From Holacanthus passer (Eukaryota > Chordata > Actinopteri > Pomacanthidae), in contig JAFREQ010000039.1 in the NCBI GenBank assembly GCA_025331565.1, forward strand, positions 4,712,001 to 4,776,000: DNA of 64,000 nt. Reading direction: 5' to 3'. A program made the position numbers and the translations under genes. Below, in pieces: positions 1 to 12,900 of this stretch. Under the pieces are notes generated by a model. It saw only the letters and a program-made list of their open reading frames with translations, did not search any database and was not told where the DNA came from. The first letter of the stretch is position 1; each line of letters starts with the position of its first letter.

Positions 1-69
1 GACTCACTGACCTCCATAATGACGCCATGTTGCTGGGAGATTAGTGCAGAGTTTGTGTGCAACACTTAC

Positions 70-1416
70 GTGCAACCAGACAGAAGGACAAGGTGACAAA
101 CCACACGGCAGCAGAAACAGCCACTCGGTACTCCCTCTTCCTCACTCTCAAGTACAGCACAGGTCTAGCCACCGCCAGGTAGCGCTCAATGCACATGCAG
201 GCCAGCAGCAGGGGACAGCCAATCAGGTTGAACATATCGAAGATTTGTCTTGACACAATTATCGGAGGTGGGGTGTTGAAATCTTGTTTGGCCATGGCTG
301 AAAAGTAAAGTGTTGAATAGACGATTACAGGGTTAGTGCTTATCTTTTGCAGTCATTCGGACATGATGACACCAGTGGCACCAATGAAATATTCACTGGG
401 CTCCTCAGTAATTCAACTAATCTTCCAAACGGCATTTAGACCATCAGGAAATTACAGCACAACTCAACAGGCATCAGTCTCTCTGTGGTAATAATAACTA
501 ACAGTAGGACTATATGCCTGATAGATACCGCGAGTCAAGATGAAGAATGCAAACCTGACCCATGTGTGAATAAGCCTTGTCTGCTATTTGCAGGGAGATG
601 GCGCCAGTATGTGGCACTGCCATGATGGTCTGCAGTTGATCAAAGGTGCAAATTTGCGAGACAAAATTCACCAAAGGTAACTGAAATACTGAAATTATTA
701 ATTTCGCTCTCTTCTCGCTTTCACTCTCTAACTCTGAAAAATTAGTCTAGTTGGGCAAGTAGGCTAAATGCCATAGTGACTGGGGTCTTGTGTAGATTCA
801 CAATCAATCACAGATGGTGTTTACCTGAAGCATTGAGAGGTTGTGCTTGAGTGTCATAAATCAGGTAGACAGGCATGAAAGACAGGTAGAGCAGATCCAT
901 CGCAACGAGATTCACACCTAGAACCTGAAAGACAAGGGTTTAGGCAAGAGGGTGAGGTTAAGTAGGTTCAAGTTTAAGAATAGAATGGTGTGTTGAATGC
1001 TATGTTTTTAGTCTCTGTCCAACTAAATCCATGTGTGTGTATCTGTCAAGAGGTGTGATGGAAACTAGGCAGAATAGCCCAGTTATTCTTTTCCTTTACA
1101 GAACCTCTTCAGTGATGCTCAGGTGTTCAATTGTGTTTTTGTTATAGAAACATTCTCTATCTGACATTTGGAATTTGAGTTAGGTCATGAAGTAGAAATT
1201 TAGACAAACATTAAGTAAAATACCTGGGAGCAGTAGACCTACCCGTGAGGCAGACAGTGACTTCCTTTCCTGCATAAACAGCCAAAGCAGGGCGGCGTTG
1301 GCCACCACCCCAGCGATCAGGATGAGAATGTCAGTGGCAGTCCAGAAGCTAGTCCAAATGTGTGGGCAAGCCTGCTTTACGATATCTTGAATATTTGTGA
1401 CCTTTGATGCAAACAT
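70..1416 (-). CDS. Rhodopsin-like GPCR, N-terminal three exons (partial, runs off left edge)
   Basis: A seven-transmembrane receptor read right to left. Exons fit 1416-1243, 924-825 and 297-70. They join in frame (phases 0 and 1) with consensus acceptors, and the last exon ends at a GTAAGT donor, so TM5-TM7 lie outside the window. Exon one carries TM1 (residues about 40-56, with the GVVAN motif whose Asn is typical of TM1). Exon two carries TM2 (NLVAMDLLYLSF, with the conserved Asp) and an extracellular Asn-Ala-Ser glycosylation site. Exon three carries TM3, ending in Glu-Arg-Tyr at residues 129-131 (the DRY-box equivalent) then LAVARP, and TM4. The ATG at 1416 is preferred because the longer open frame begins with TTG and passes through a good CAG acceptor just upstream, implying a 5' non-coding exon. 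The usual TM3 cysteine 25 residues before the Arg is absent (Ile there). The class call is secure; the subfamily and ligand are not recognised. Confidence 0.72.
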
Positions 1417-2235
1417 GATGACACACCGAAATGAATCCTGCCAAGTCAAAGTGAGAGTATTTTCAGACGTTCACCAGATGCTCTCAGTGCCTCACCTACA
1501 CCACAAAGGTGTAATAAGTCCAGTAATTAGAGTAACTCTCTGTGGAAAGATGCTGTCCAGTTCTTTAAATGTACTTTTTTAAAAATGTTGTGAGCACAAC
1601 AAATGTTCAGAGATGGAAGCATAAATCTCAAAAGGTAGACAAATACAACCAAAACCATCTGTGTGGCTGCCACTACAAGTAAGTGAGAAAATATGTTTTG
1701 TTGTTATTTGGGTGAACTGACCCTTTAAGTCAGTTAGTTTACATAGACATAAGAAAACTGGTATTAAAACTCTATATAGGCTGAACTCCATTGCAACTTT
1801 AAGTCATTTTAATTACATTTTATGCGGCAACCTGATTGACCCCAACATCTTCAAGTCTGAATTAAGGTTTTGAAAATCAATTATTTATTATATATATTCC
1901 GATCAAAGACACATGAGAATACATTTTAAAACTATAAACGCTATTTCAAGTGCTCCTCTCTGCAGCAGCATCTTGTCAGGTTTAGAGGGAAGTTTTTTTC
2001 TTTAAGCTGTTATGATTTTTTAAAATGATTTTCCTCACCTGCGCAAAATGTCTTTGCCCTCTCAGCTTAATTATCCTTAATTCTGTTTGTAATATTTATC
2101 GAGGTGTGAAAAGTTAAAGCTAAACTCCCTCTTACCTCTTTGTATGTCTTCTTTCTCCTCTTGTCTCTCTTGCAGTCTTTACTCAGTTCTTGCTCACTTG
2201 CACACTGAAAGCTGCTTCAACCCCCAAAACGCGCT

Positions 2236-2238
<3 letters not shown>

Positions 2239-2272
<34 letters not shown>
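2239..2272. repeat. (CA)n microsatellite
   Basis: An uninterrupted CA dinucleotide run of about 17 units is read directly from the sequence. Confidence 0.95.
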
Positions 2273-2274
<2 letters not shown>

Positions 2275-2492
2275 GCCACTGTCTACAGGGCAGATAAAAC
2301 AAATGAGCAGCTGTTGATATTCCACCCTTGGATGCAAAGATGTATGCTGCATGTGTATCTTTGCAGTAAGGATGATTTCCATTGCTTGCAGTCTGTTTAC
2401 CGCCTGATTTTACTGCCAGTTTTCTTTTGCATGTAGATCGTGCTTATGGTCACCTACTGTAATAAGTGGAAACCCATGACCCCAATGACCTG

Positions 2493-2523
<31 letters not shown>
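2493..2523. repeat. (TTTC)n microsatellite
   Basis: About eight tandem TTTC units form a pure pyrimidine tract. Confidence 0.9.
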
Positions 2524-3277
2524 CATGATCAAAGTTCAAAAGTTTGACAGCTACAACACTACTAAGTGTAATGTTCAGATTCATTTCTCCAGCTCTGATT
2601 CAATGATTTTTTTGAATGAATTTTTTTGGACTGTTCTGTCTATGGTGTTCCTTTTGGTAGAAAATTCTCATGAACCAAAATCTACCAAATTTTACATTGA
2701 AATTCTTTCCTCACTAAATTGCAACACTGAAGCTATGTTTCATATATTTATATTTTTTCATTATTTATGATATAATTTAAATACCAGACTCTTGTAGTGG
2801 AATCTGAGTCCAGCACACAGACAGACCCTTCTTCTTTTCAGTAACTTGACTTTACAGAGACTCGGCCTGTTCATGTGTTTGTCTCTTGTGATCAGTGTCA
2901 TTGAATGATCTGTTCAGTGAAGCCATCATCCTTGATGTAATTATCTATGTGCCGCTATGCCAACTATTCCAACTTGCACAGCTGTATCACACGTCCCGTG
3001 GATCTTTTATTTCGGTGTCATTCAAGTCCAGCGTGAACAGACACACCACTCCATCTTCCTCGTCCGTCAGCGTCCGCTCTGCAGGCAAATGAGGTCATCT
3101 CCTCATTTTCAACTGTCAGGACACTATGATGAATCGGGTCCTCTTCCTCCTCTTTTATCTCCTCCTTCATCTATTTCCTTCCTTCCTTCATCTATTTTCT
3201 CTCCTCTTCCTCTCTTCTGTCAGAATAGCACACACTGAAAACGCATGCTGTGAACTGTTCAACTAAACAAAAGTCTC

Positions 3278-3283
3278 TTTATT
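3278..3283 (-). terminator. Candidate poly(A) signal of susd3
   Basis: TTTATT on the plus strand is AATAAA on the minus strand. A T/G-rich stretch follows within about 20 bases in the direction of transcription. This would give susd3 a 3' UTR of about 1.45 kb. Another TTTATT lies near 3409, so the choice between them is tentative. Confidence 0.35.
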
Positions 3284-4742
3284 CAGCTTTTATGGCAGTC
3301 TTATTATTATACAACAGAGAGTTCAGTAGTAACGGTAAGAGAAATATTTAGGACTGTCCAGTTCAAGCCATTTATACCCCCCCCCTTCAAAAAATGTAAA
3401 GTGCAGATTTATTAGTGTGTCTACTCAAGTCCTTCTAAAAATAAAGACAGCCCCACAGCTAGAGTGTAAACTGACTAAAGCGACATTAAAGGGGCTGTTG
3501 GACAGAGTTTATGATTAAATTGTACACAGATCAAGGGAATAATAAAGGTTCAAGGTTAATTATTCATTTTAAAACAATGAAATCAGGAACAAAAATCCAC
3601 GTTTGCTGCGCGACTGCAGCCGAAGTTCGGACAATTCAAGTGAATCAGAGTTTATAGGTTGACACGGTTCAGAGGTTTCTCCATCTCCCTGCTCCGACTT
3701 TACATATCAGTGCATATCTGTGCAGGTTCCAGTGCATCCAGGACGAAACAGCAGCCTTCCTGATTTTCTTATGTTTGCTGTGACTTACATAGAGAACCTT
3801 AGTAACATCACACAAGCACTTTTCTTGAAATTGAAAATCAATCTTAAAACCAGAGTTAAATGAATGAAAGTTATGATAATTATTTGCTTGCCCCAGGTCT
3901 GATCTAATCCATCAGGGGCCCTGAATGGGTTTGCCAGAAATATTTTACCAGTCAAACCGCCGACCACGAAACAAGCTTTTGTCATAAATAATTATGCTAC
4001 AGAGCAAGTTGTGGCCGTGCAGACAGAGACAAATAAACAGACCAATAAAAAAAAAATACATTTAGTTAACAATTTTGGTGAGAAAGGAAGGATCAATTTA
4101 AAACGATCACTGTATAATTAAATCGATACAAACAGCACAAAACTGGCTGCGTTCAGTACCTGCAGCAACAGCGGCGTTTTAATCACAGTGTCTTTGCTAC
4201 CCACAAATCCTCTATTTTCTCCACGCAGCGAGGGAAAATATCATATTAACAGGAGCTCTAAAGTGACGCCACATGTGAGATTTCAGAAGTTCATGTTAAG
4301 TCTTTAGTTGTAAAGCAAATATATGTATAAGATTATGTGGACCTCAGGCTGATGGGGATCTTTTTCCTAATCATAAACTATTAAAAAATCAAGACTGCTG
4401 AAAGAGATGAGCTGCCTGAACGGTGGCAGCCACAGTCCAAGTCCTTTATGAACCTTCATCGCAGGCTACTCTTCATTAACAGAACTTCCTGTGTTCCCTT
4501 GGTGACCTTCTTGTAATTTCTGATGGCTAAAAGACTTTCTCCAAAAAAATTTCTCTTGCACCAGCAGTTCAGTAACAATTAAGGAAAAAAAAAATCATGT
4601 CAAATGTTCACTTCCTGTTGAGTCCAAAATGCAGGAGAAGTTCAGCAAGCATGCAGCAAGAAGGGGGAGCTTCAACACTGGCTGCATCTCCATTTTCACA
4701 CCTTCTTCTCGTGCTTCAGGACATGAGAAGTGGAAGATGTAG

Positions 4743-7700
4743 CTACTGCCATGGCCGCTGCGGCGTCGGGTTAGGGTTGGGGTAGATAGGCGCCGGCGTC
4801 GGGTGGGGGTAGGCGGGCACGGCCGTGTTGGGGTTGGGCGGGTACGTCGGGGTAGGATACTGCGCCATGATGTGAGGCTGGCTGTGGGCGGTCGCGTGGG
4901 CGGGCGAGGAGGCGGCGGAGGCAGAGGAGGGGAGGTGGAGGTAGAGGGGGGCGGATGGAGCGGAAGGGGCGGAGGGTGCCGTCGGAGTCGGGACCCTCTG
5001 CAGGACGACGTGGGGGTAAAGCTGAGACTCGGAGCGGTAGAGTCCGGGCATGGAGGCCTTCAGCAAACTCTCCTGACTCCTGTGTGAAAGAGAGAGAGAG
5101 GACTCAGACATAGATCACATTTGAAAACAGGTCACAAACACATGGTTTTATAGTAAGTAGTGTATTTGTTGTGGACTTTCAGATTAATGCAGATTTGATG
5201 TGATGCTTACTCAAAACTACAGTGTGCGCATTCACAGTATTAGCCAGTGCTTTTTCTTTATTGTTTGTATCATTAGCTATCGATGTCTTATGTTCACATG
5301 CCATTTCCCATTATTGGATAAATGTGTTGGACTGCATTTCCAGTGTGTGCTTGCATGACACAGTAGTTAGTCACTGACATCGATGACAGTCTCAAGATCA
5401 AAACCTTCTCTTTCTATTGTTTTTGTCTTATAGCTCAAAGACTTATGAAAGTATTTTCATGAAACTGAAATGGAGCATTTGATATTGGTGGTGAACCAAA
5501 TAAGCATCACATCACATGTTTTTAGGAATAAATGTCAAATGTATTGACACACTGGCTGGGCAGCTGTTCAGAGCTTTGAGCTTCCTAAATACCTTGTATT
5601 TTTACTATATTTCTCAACACAGAGTCAACCCCTTCATGATGCATTTTGTTCTCTGTGATGTGAGCGCCGCCAGTTCACCTCTGGTATCCTCTGTTCTCGT
5701 ATCCCCCGAGACCTCCGGTCAGGTAGAGGGGGCTGTCGGGAGCCAGACGAGGGTTCATCCTCTGGGAGAGGTGGAAGATCTTGGGAGGGGGGAAAGCCTC
5801 CCACTCACCCTCCTCTCTCTCCAGCCAACACTCGCTGCGACGGGCCGAGCGCTTCTCTCTGCGCCTGAGACGGAGAGAACTTTATCAGGGGAACGTTTAA
5901 AAACAGGGGTTGTATTGAGGGTTATTTTTGCGTCCAGCCCTACCTGCTCCGTCCCTCCTTCTTGGCTCGATCCCGACTGGACCGTTCCTGCAGGCAGCAG
6001 ATGAGGAAGGACAGGGACATGGCGAGGATGACAATGCCGCTCACCACAGAAGCCAACACGGCCACTCTCAGACCTCGGTCCTCAGGTCTGGGGATCGCTG
6101 TGGGGGGGAAAGAATTACATTTAGTAAGATTTAATTTAATTTATTTAGAGTGTCCAACAAGATGTTTTCATCTAAATGAAGGATGTTAATATTTAATACT
6201 CTGATCCTTGATGCAGATGAAATACAAAAGGTGTATATTTACCCACTAAGAACTAGACTAGATTTCAACATCATGTCTCTGCTTTAGCTCTCTTATTACA
6301 TATGATCTGTTTGGCAGTAAATGGCACAGGTTTAGACTAAACATAACATACATACAAGATAAAATGTTTCTAAAAAGCAACCATTCATGCACTTTTCCTT
6401 CACGGCTCTAATATAGTCTCCAGGATTGATAATCTTCCTGTGTAGCATGTTTGACCTTTCCTCTGCTTTTTGAATGCAGTGAAAGCTCTCTCCTATTTTC
6501 TCTCTCCGCCAGGATATTGATTTCCTACGTGTTTGAATTTTGAGAGCAAATGTTACACATGTTCAATGAGCGTGAAAAGGTGCTGTGCAAGTTCACATTC
6601 TTCACATGCAATCTGCAACTGGATTTCACGCATAACTACAGTAGCAGCTCATACTGAGTGCAGGGGAAAACAGCAGCTGCAGCAGATGAGTGTTTCTCAA
6701 AGTGAAGCTGAAAATCTGCTTGATTTTTTTCAAATAAATCCGCTTAAACCCGCTTGCCTTCGCAGACGGGCAGGTAGTTACTCCACTGTGCTTTGCCGTT
6801 CCTGACATTGCAGTAGATTTTGTCGCTGCCAACCAGCTGGTATCCCTCTCGGCACCAGAAGGCCAGCACGCTGCCGATGGACACGCCCGTGCCTCTCTCT
6901 ACGTAGAAGGACCCCCGACGTGGAGGCAGGACGGGGACACAGGACAGACCTGAGGACGAAACAGAAGGTCACTTCATCGGTCAATGAAACACTTTGTGAT
7001 CGAGCTTGAGACATATATAAGGAAGATTCATGAGACTTCAGTTTTCATAAAAGTTCCTGAAATGCTTATAGGTGTAGTTTGAAATTTTGGGAAATATTCA
7101 TTTTCTTACCAAGAGAAGATTGATACCACTATCAGATCTTTATGGTAAATATAAAACTAGAGCGGCTGTGGCTCAGGAGGCTCAAGAGGTAGAGCGGTTG
7201 TGCACTAATTGGAAGGTTGGTGGTTCGATCCCTGGCCCCTGCAGTCTATGTGTTGAAGTGTCCTTGGGCAAGATACTGGACCCAAATTGCCCCCGATGGC
7301 TGTTTTATCGGTATGTGAATGTACGTTGCTTTGGATAAAAGCGTCTGCTAAATGTAGAGTTGTAGAGAGTTAGTTAGCTTAGCTTAGCACAAAGACTGGA
7401 AACAAGGGGAAACAGCTAGCCTGGCTCTGTCCAAAGGTAAAACAATCTCCCTACCGGCACCTCTGAAGCTCTACTTTATAACTGTAACTAATGTTATATC
7501 CTTTAAAATCCAAAGTGTAACAACAACTTTTCATTTTAAGGACTGTTACAAAGTTATTCTTCACTGGTCGCTTGGCAGCCTCAAAACAACAGTGAGACTC
7601 AAAGGCTGCAGTATGCAAGCCTCGAGGAAGTGCGGCAGGCTTTGAAGCCAATTTGACATAGTGGCCGAACCGTGTAATTACAACAGCACATGATCAAGTG

Positions 7701-9959
7701 GACATTTTCTCATGGACTTACATTGAGAAAGAAGCGGCTGTAAAACGGTGGATACATTTTAAGTGTCACAACCCTCACTAAATGATTAGATTCACATTTG
7801 ATCCGTTGTCTGTATACATCCATGGTAGCACAGTGCACTCTATTTACTGTCCTCCATTTCATCCATTTTCATCTGATGTATGCTCTATAGTGTCCATGGC
7901 ATGCACACTACTTTCTGCTAACAATCCCACAATGCAATGTGTTGCATTTAAGAACAAAAACCCTGTACCTGCCAGTAAATTACTGCTACAGTGTGAGTGT
8001 CTATTATATAGCATGAATTTCAGCTTTACACTTTAAACTAACAGGCTGCTGGCTCTGGTGTCATAGTTTTATATATGTCTATAAAATATTATATATTTAG
8101 CTTACAGAGCAACTCTCAGCAAGAGAAGTGAAAACCAATGTTCAGCTGTTTCTTTTAAACACTTTGTTGGAAAATGCTTCTAGTCGTTTCTCATCTCATC
8201 CCTGTTTCCACATTTTTCTCTTCTCTAACAAACCACAGAGAACAGGTGTTTTAATCTTTTTTAAGTGAAGAGTTATTTTAGTTTCACTCCAGAAATAGCA
8301 AAAACTTAAAAAAAAAAAAAAAAATCTTCTCCTTTCATTCCATTTCGGTCCCATCCTGGACTGTGTATGATCGTTGACCATTAGTGGATTATGGCACCTC
8401 CAGAACAGGCCTCTCTTTGATTCCGAGGCCCTGATAATGTTTTACTTCTATCAGACTTTTTAAAATCATTTTGAAGGTTTAAATTCTGTCATCTCCGTCC
8501 CAATACCTCTTCATAACTGCTCCTCTTCCTTTGTCTGTCTGCCTCTTTCTACATCTCTATCCCACTTTCTCTATTTTCCCTTTCTTCTCTCTACTTTCTT
8601 GTCAAACACAGACACAGCTTGATCCGGCACGTCTGTTATCTCAGCCGAGAGCCTGAGATCAGCGGCTACATTGGATAGATAGACGCAGAGAGATGGAGAG
8701 AGGGAGAGACAGAAAGGACTATTTTTATCTTCCTCATGCTACAATACCCAAATACCTCTGAGAGGTCTCGTGATACAGCGGCTATTGTTAGATTGTGCTG
8801 CTGGGATTTTTTTTGGAGCCTCTCAGGAAATCTCATGTAAACCATCAGCGTCGCTGGTTGCACAAAAAGGATTTTACTCAAATGGAAAATAAGTATAGTT
8901 TATTTCTGCACCGCAGCATATGATGACCGTATCATATCTGCAGTGGATTCACGGGATTAATACTGATGACTCAGCAATTACTTGGCCAGCTGGCATCTGC
9001 TGGGAATAAAACTCACTTCACTGATTCATACTCGTTAAGGCCCGTATGTTGGACATTAAGTTACATCAATACTTACTTAAATCACAAGAGTAACAAAATA
9101 CCATATGAGTAGATTTTCCAAAACTGCAGTATATTTTACTTGAATTAAATTGCAAGTAAGTGTCGTGTCTATGGTGGCTACAATGATGCCGGATAGCTGC
9201 CATCTGGTTTCATTACAAGAGGAAGTGCAATGTATGTTGTTCTTTTGTAAAGAAATGACTCATGTGGAAAGATGCAGCTTCACTTGAATCACAAACAGAA
9301 GTAATCAATCCCCAAAAGAAATGAACCCATTTAGACACGCTGAGCAACACCAGATTTCAGCTGTGAAAATGAGTTGCATTATGTTTTTTGACCACTTGGG
9401 GGCAGTGTAACAAACTGTAAACACAACACTGACATATTATCACCTTTGTCTGAAGTTAATATAGATAACATGTTAGCAACTATTTACAATCTAACCAAAG
9501 TCCAATATTTACTGCCCTTTTAGCTCTGGTTTGGTCGTCTCCAGAGGGAAATATTCGGCTCTTGAGCTACTAAATGCAATGTTCAGAGTGAGATATCGGA
9601 GTGTCTGCTGCGGATGGAGAAAGAGGTTGCTGAAAGTGGTAATGACTGAAATGGAACCGTGAAGTTGGGGGTCAAAAAACCAAAACAATGAACTTAAAGA
9701 CGCTACAACACACATTGAAGTACAGAGTCAGATGATAATTATCTGTGGGTTTGTCACTAAAAGAGACACCTTTTACATTAGACAGTCATTTTTTTCCATT
9801 GTTAATATAAAAATCATGATTAGTGCAGCTTTAAAGAGAGAGAGAGAGAGAGAAAATTAAAGCTTGGGGTTGAGTTTTGCTAATATGACATTTTAATGAG
9901 TAATGGCCAGAAGGGCATGTGATGCTGCAGTTTGCTTTGCTGTGTCAGTATTAGTGTAA

Positions 9960-9995
<36 letters not shown>

Positions 9996-12900
9996 CGAGA
10001 GAGATGTCATCCCACTATAAGACCCTGTGAACATGCAAGCTGCTCTCTGCTGATTAGGAGCGGCAGATGGGAGGATTTCTGCAGCGGTAGACACAGAGAG
10101 GGAGAGGATCCCGTGATCCTGTGTGAAGATGACAGCATCCCCTCCCTCCCTCACACACACACACTCACATATACACATCAAGGCACACACACCAGACACG
10201 TGCGTAATGGGTACAGTACAGGGAAACAAGGACAACCTGACTTTTTTAAAGGGGAAGCTAAAAGCCATTCTGTTTCCCCTAAGAGACCTTTTACTGACGC
10301 TATCACTGTGTGTGTGTGTGTGTGTGTGTCTCTCGCGGCCACCAGCTTAGCCAAAGGCTCAGAAAACTGTCAGATAGCTGCATAAGACTATATTCAGAAC
10401 TTCAATCTTAAAACACAATATTAAGTTTGGCCTCACCCTTTTGTCCAAACTAGGATTTTGCAGCTCAAATAAATTGCAAAGATTGTACCAAACCCAAATC
10501 AGAACCTCAATCCACAGGCCTGAAAGATTTTTATATTCATTCAAATATAGTAACAATTATTAATATTTTGATAATTATTTTTGAAGTCAACAGGGAAATA
10601 AAATACAAGAGTTATGAATGACTGATACTTCTCTAAACACTGTGCAACAGAAAGATGGACATTTAAAATATGACCTTTAATGAAGCCTGAACGAAGACCA
10701 GCCTCATTTCTTTGTCGTCAGTGCAACAAAACTGCTGCTGTTTGAAAATAACATAATACCGTCATTTGTGTTCGAGAGATGCAAATCTCTCTGCGGAAGA
10801 ACACTGAGGAGCAAAATTTGCATTTGAATGAACACAATATGATATTTAATTAAAACGGGGTGGTTTTAATTATCATCTGGCTAAGTTTATCAGACCTCAT
10901 TACAGTAGCAGGAGCTGTCCCATAATGATTTCACTCACACGTGGTGCAGAACAACACACTTCTCTATTTCCTGTCCACATGGAGATATTCATTATTAGAT
11001 GGTTTAGTAAATTAACTTTTACTGTAATTTTTATTAGGACTTCATTGAGATTTATAGCACAGCTTATTCATATTTGAACTAGCAAACAGTAGCCCAGTAA
11101 GGAATATCTTAAATTTAATTGTTGAGCCAAGGGCTCCATGAGAAATGCTCCTTTTCCTCTCAGCTGGCTGGTGGGCGTGTCTGAGTGTGATTGACAGCAG
11201 CTGGCAGGGTGAACAAAGGTGTGCTGCAGCTCCGGGACGTATCATGGGCAGACAGCGTGTTATTAGTGGTATTGAAGAGAAAGGACCACGCCAGCATCCA
11301 ACCGGACCCACATGATATTGGCAGGTATGTTCACATGCTGTTAAATGAGCTGCAGCTGAACAGCTAATTAGCAATCTGACACTTTTGCCTGGTGTATGTT
11401 TTGCTTGATGTCCCGAATCCCAACAAATATCTGTGGAACACTAAATTGCCCTGGTATTCAACATTCACTACCAAATTGAATTCATAATTATATTACAATA
11501 TTGTACTTGTTTTCAGTGCTTACATAGATGTTTATCATATTCTGCCCCATAACCCAATATAAACAATCCACCACGTGTCAGAATTCAACACTGATCTGTC
11601 TGTATGTGTGTCAGTCAATCAGTGTGTTGTAAAGCTAATGTGGGTTGTTGTTGTCTTCCATGTGTTGTGTAGCAGGCTGCTGTTTGATTGGCTGTTTCGA
11701 CCTAAAGCCTCAGGTGGACAAATATGCAATTTTTGATTTAATCAATTTCAAAGCAGTATTTATTCTTATTGGCTGGTAGAAGCAGAACAAGCTGCAAACA
11801 CTCTCATATTGTCATTCATTTTTTGAGTTGTTATGGTGAACATTCTAGCTAGCAGTTGTCTTGTACACGTCCAGCAGACATGGAGCAACATCGTCATTCA
11901 TTTTGAGTTGTATTTCTGGTCACCCAAAGTTCAATATTTAATTGCCCTTTACTTTTTTAAATTTAACTCCTGAGAATAATATATGGCTTTGTCAAACCAA
12001 TACCTTTGTCTGCTGTGTGGTGCTGAAGTGTGTATTGGAACTTCATCCTGTGGTTTCATCACCACTATCCAAACAATTTCATGTTAATATTAGAGTCTAT
12101 CAGCTTGTTAGGTCGCTACCGAACTCTTGTTCACACACCATTAGTTACTGTATATATACAGTACATATTCTGGAAACTTAGAGTCTCAGGACTTAAATCT
12201 GGAATGCACCTCCTAAGCTTCCTCACACACACACACACACTCACTCCCACACACCCACCGGCTGAAGAAAGAGCCTCTACCTCAATAAAGGCAGATGAAA
12301 TATTGAACATATTACGTGACAGTCTGTGTTTTAAGATTCTAGCTGAGGTGTTTTTTTTGCTGGCTGTTGCCACGCCATGGCGGGAAACTTGTCGTCATCC
12401 CGACAAACCCCCGAAGGCGCTGAGGTAACACCCGCCTCCCCTCGAGTCGCCACGCTATAGTAAAATACAGAAGAGGAACAATGATGCCAGTGTGAAGTGA
12501 ACAAACAGAACACCCCCAGAGCAGCCCAGCATCAGTAGAAAACGCCTGAAAGATTGAAAATGTGTGTTGTATTGTTGTTGCATGCACATGACAATAGCAG
12601 GAGACACACATCAGCTCCTAAGTGTTTATGTGTGTGTGTCTGAAATCTGTACTGATGTCCACTACATTAGCTCTGTGTGTGTGTACGTGTGTGTTGACAT
12701 GCTCTGTTTGCTCTTTAATGTTGGTTCGGCCCCATTCAGAAAGCCTCTCTGTCATTGTGAAAACTGTGGGTTGCCAGTCAAAGCATTCAGCTGCCAGCGG
12801 GGTGCTAATACACTTCTGGACCCCCCCAAACCTGGCAACCCGATGCTGCCAACCAAACATCCACTCGGCTGTATTCTTCTCTAAAACCCTCCCCGCCTGT

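Larger units (their letters stand above)
1417..4742. other. Intergenic: GPCR 5' side to susd3 3' side
   Basis: No coding exon is recognised in this stretch. It contains a (CA)n tract near 2239-2272 and a (TTTC)n tract near 2493-2523. The remainder is AT-rich single-copy-looking sequence. The part nearest 4742 is probably the susd3 3' UTR, because a plausible minus-strand poly(A) signal lies at 3278-3283. Confidence 0.5.

Noticed and set aside
4768..4782. Interstitial telomeric repeat
   Set aside because: Only one TTAGGG unit, embedded in codons for Pro-Asn-Pro; not a telomere remnant.
4803..5087. Gly/Arg/Val-rich 94-codon open frame on the plus strand
   Set aside because: It is the antisense of susd3 exon 5; its bias is the mirror of the proline-rich tail.
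5516..6004. 162-codon plus-strand open frame
   Set aside because: It runs antisense across susd3 exons 4 and 3 and their intron; it has no recognisable domain.
7155..7240. A functional tRNA gene
   Set aside because: The B box is good, but the A-box region carries a duplication, no cloverleaf with an anticodon stem closes, and the sequence continues into a SINE body and tail.
9951..10385. Open frames with Cys-Val or Thr-His repeats near microsatellites
   Set aside because: They are translations of (GT)n/(CA)n and lack any non-repetitive conserved segment; the same holds for similar frames at 12.6, 15.5, 18.6, 19.3, 21.3, 35.4 and 37.4 kb.
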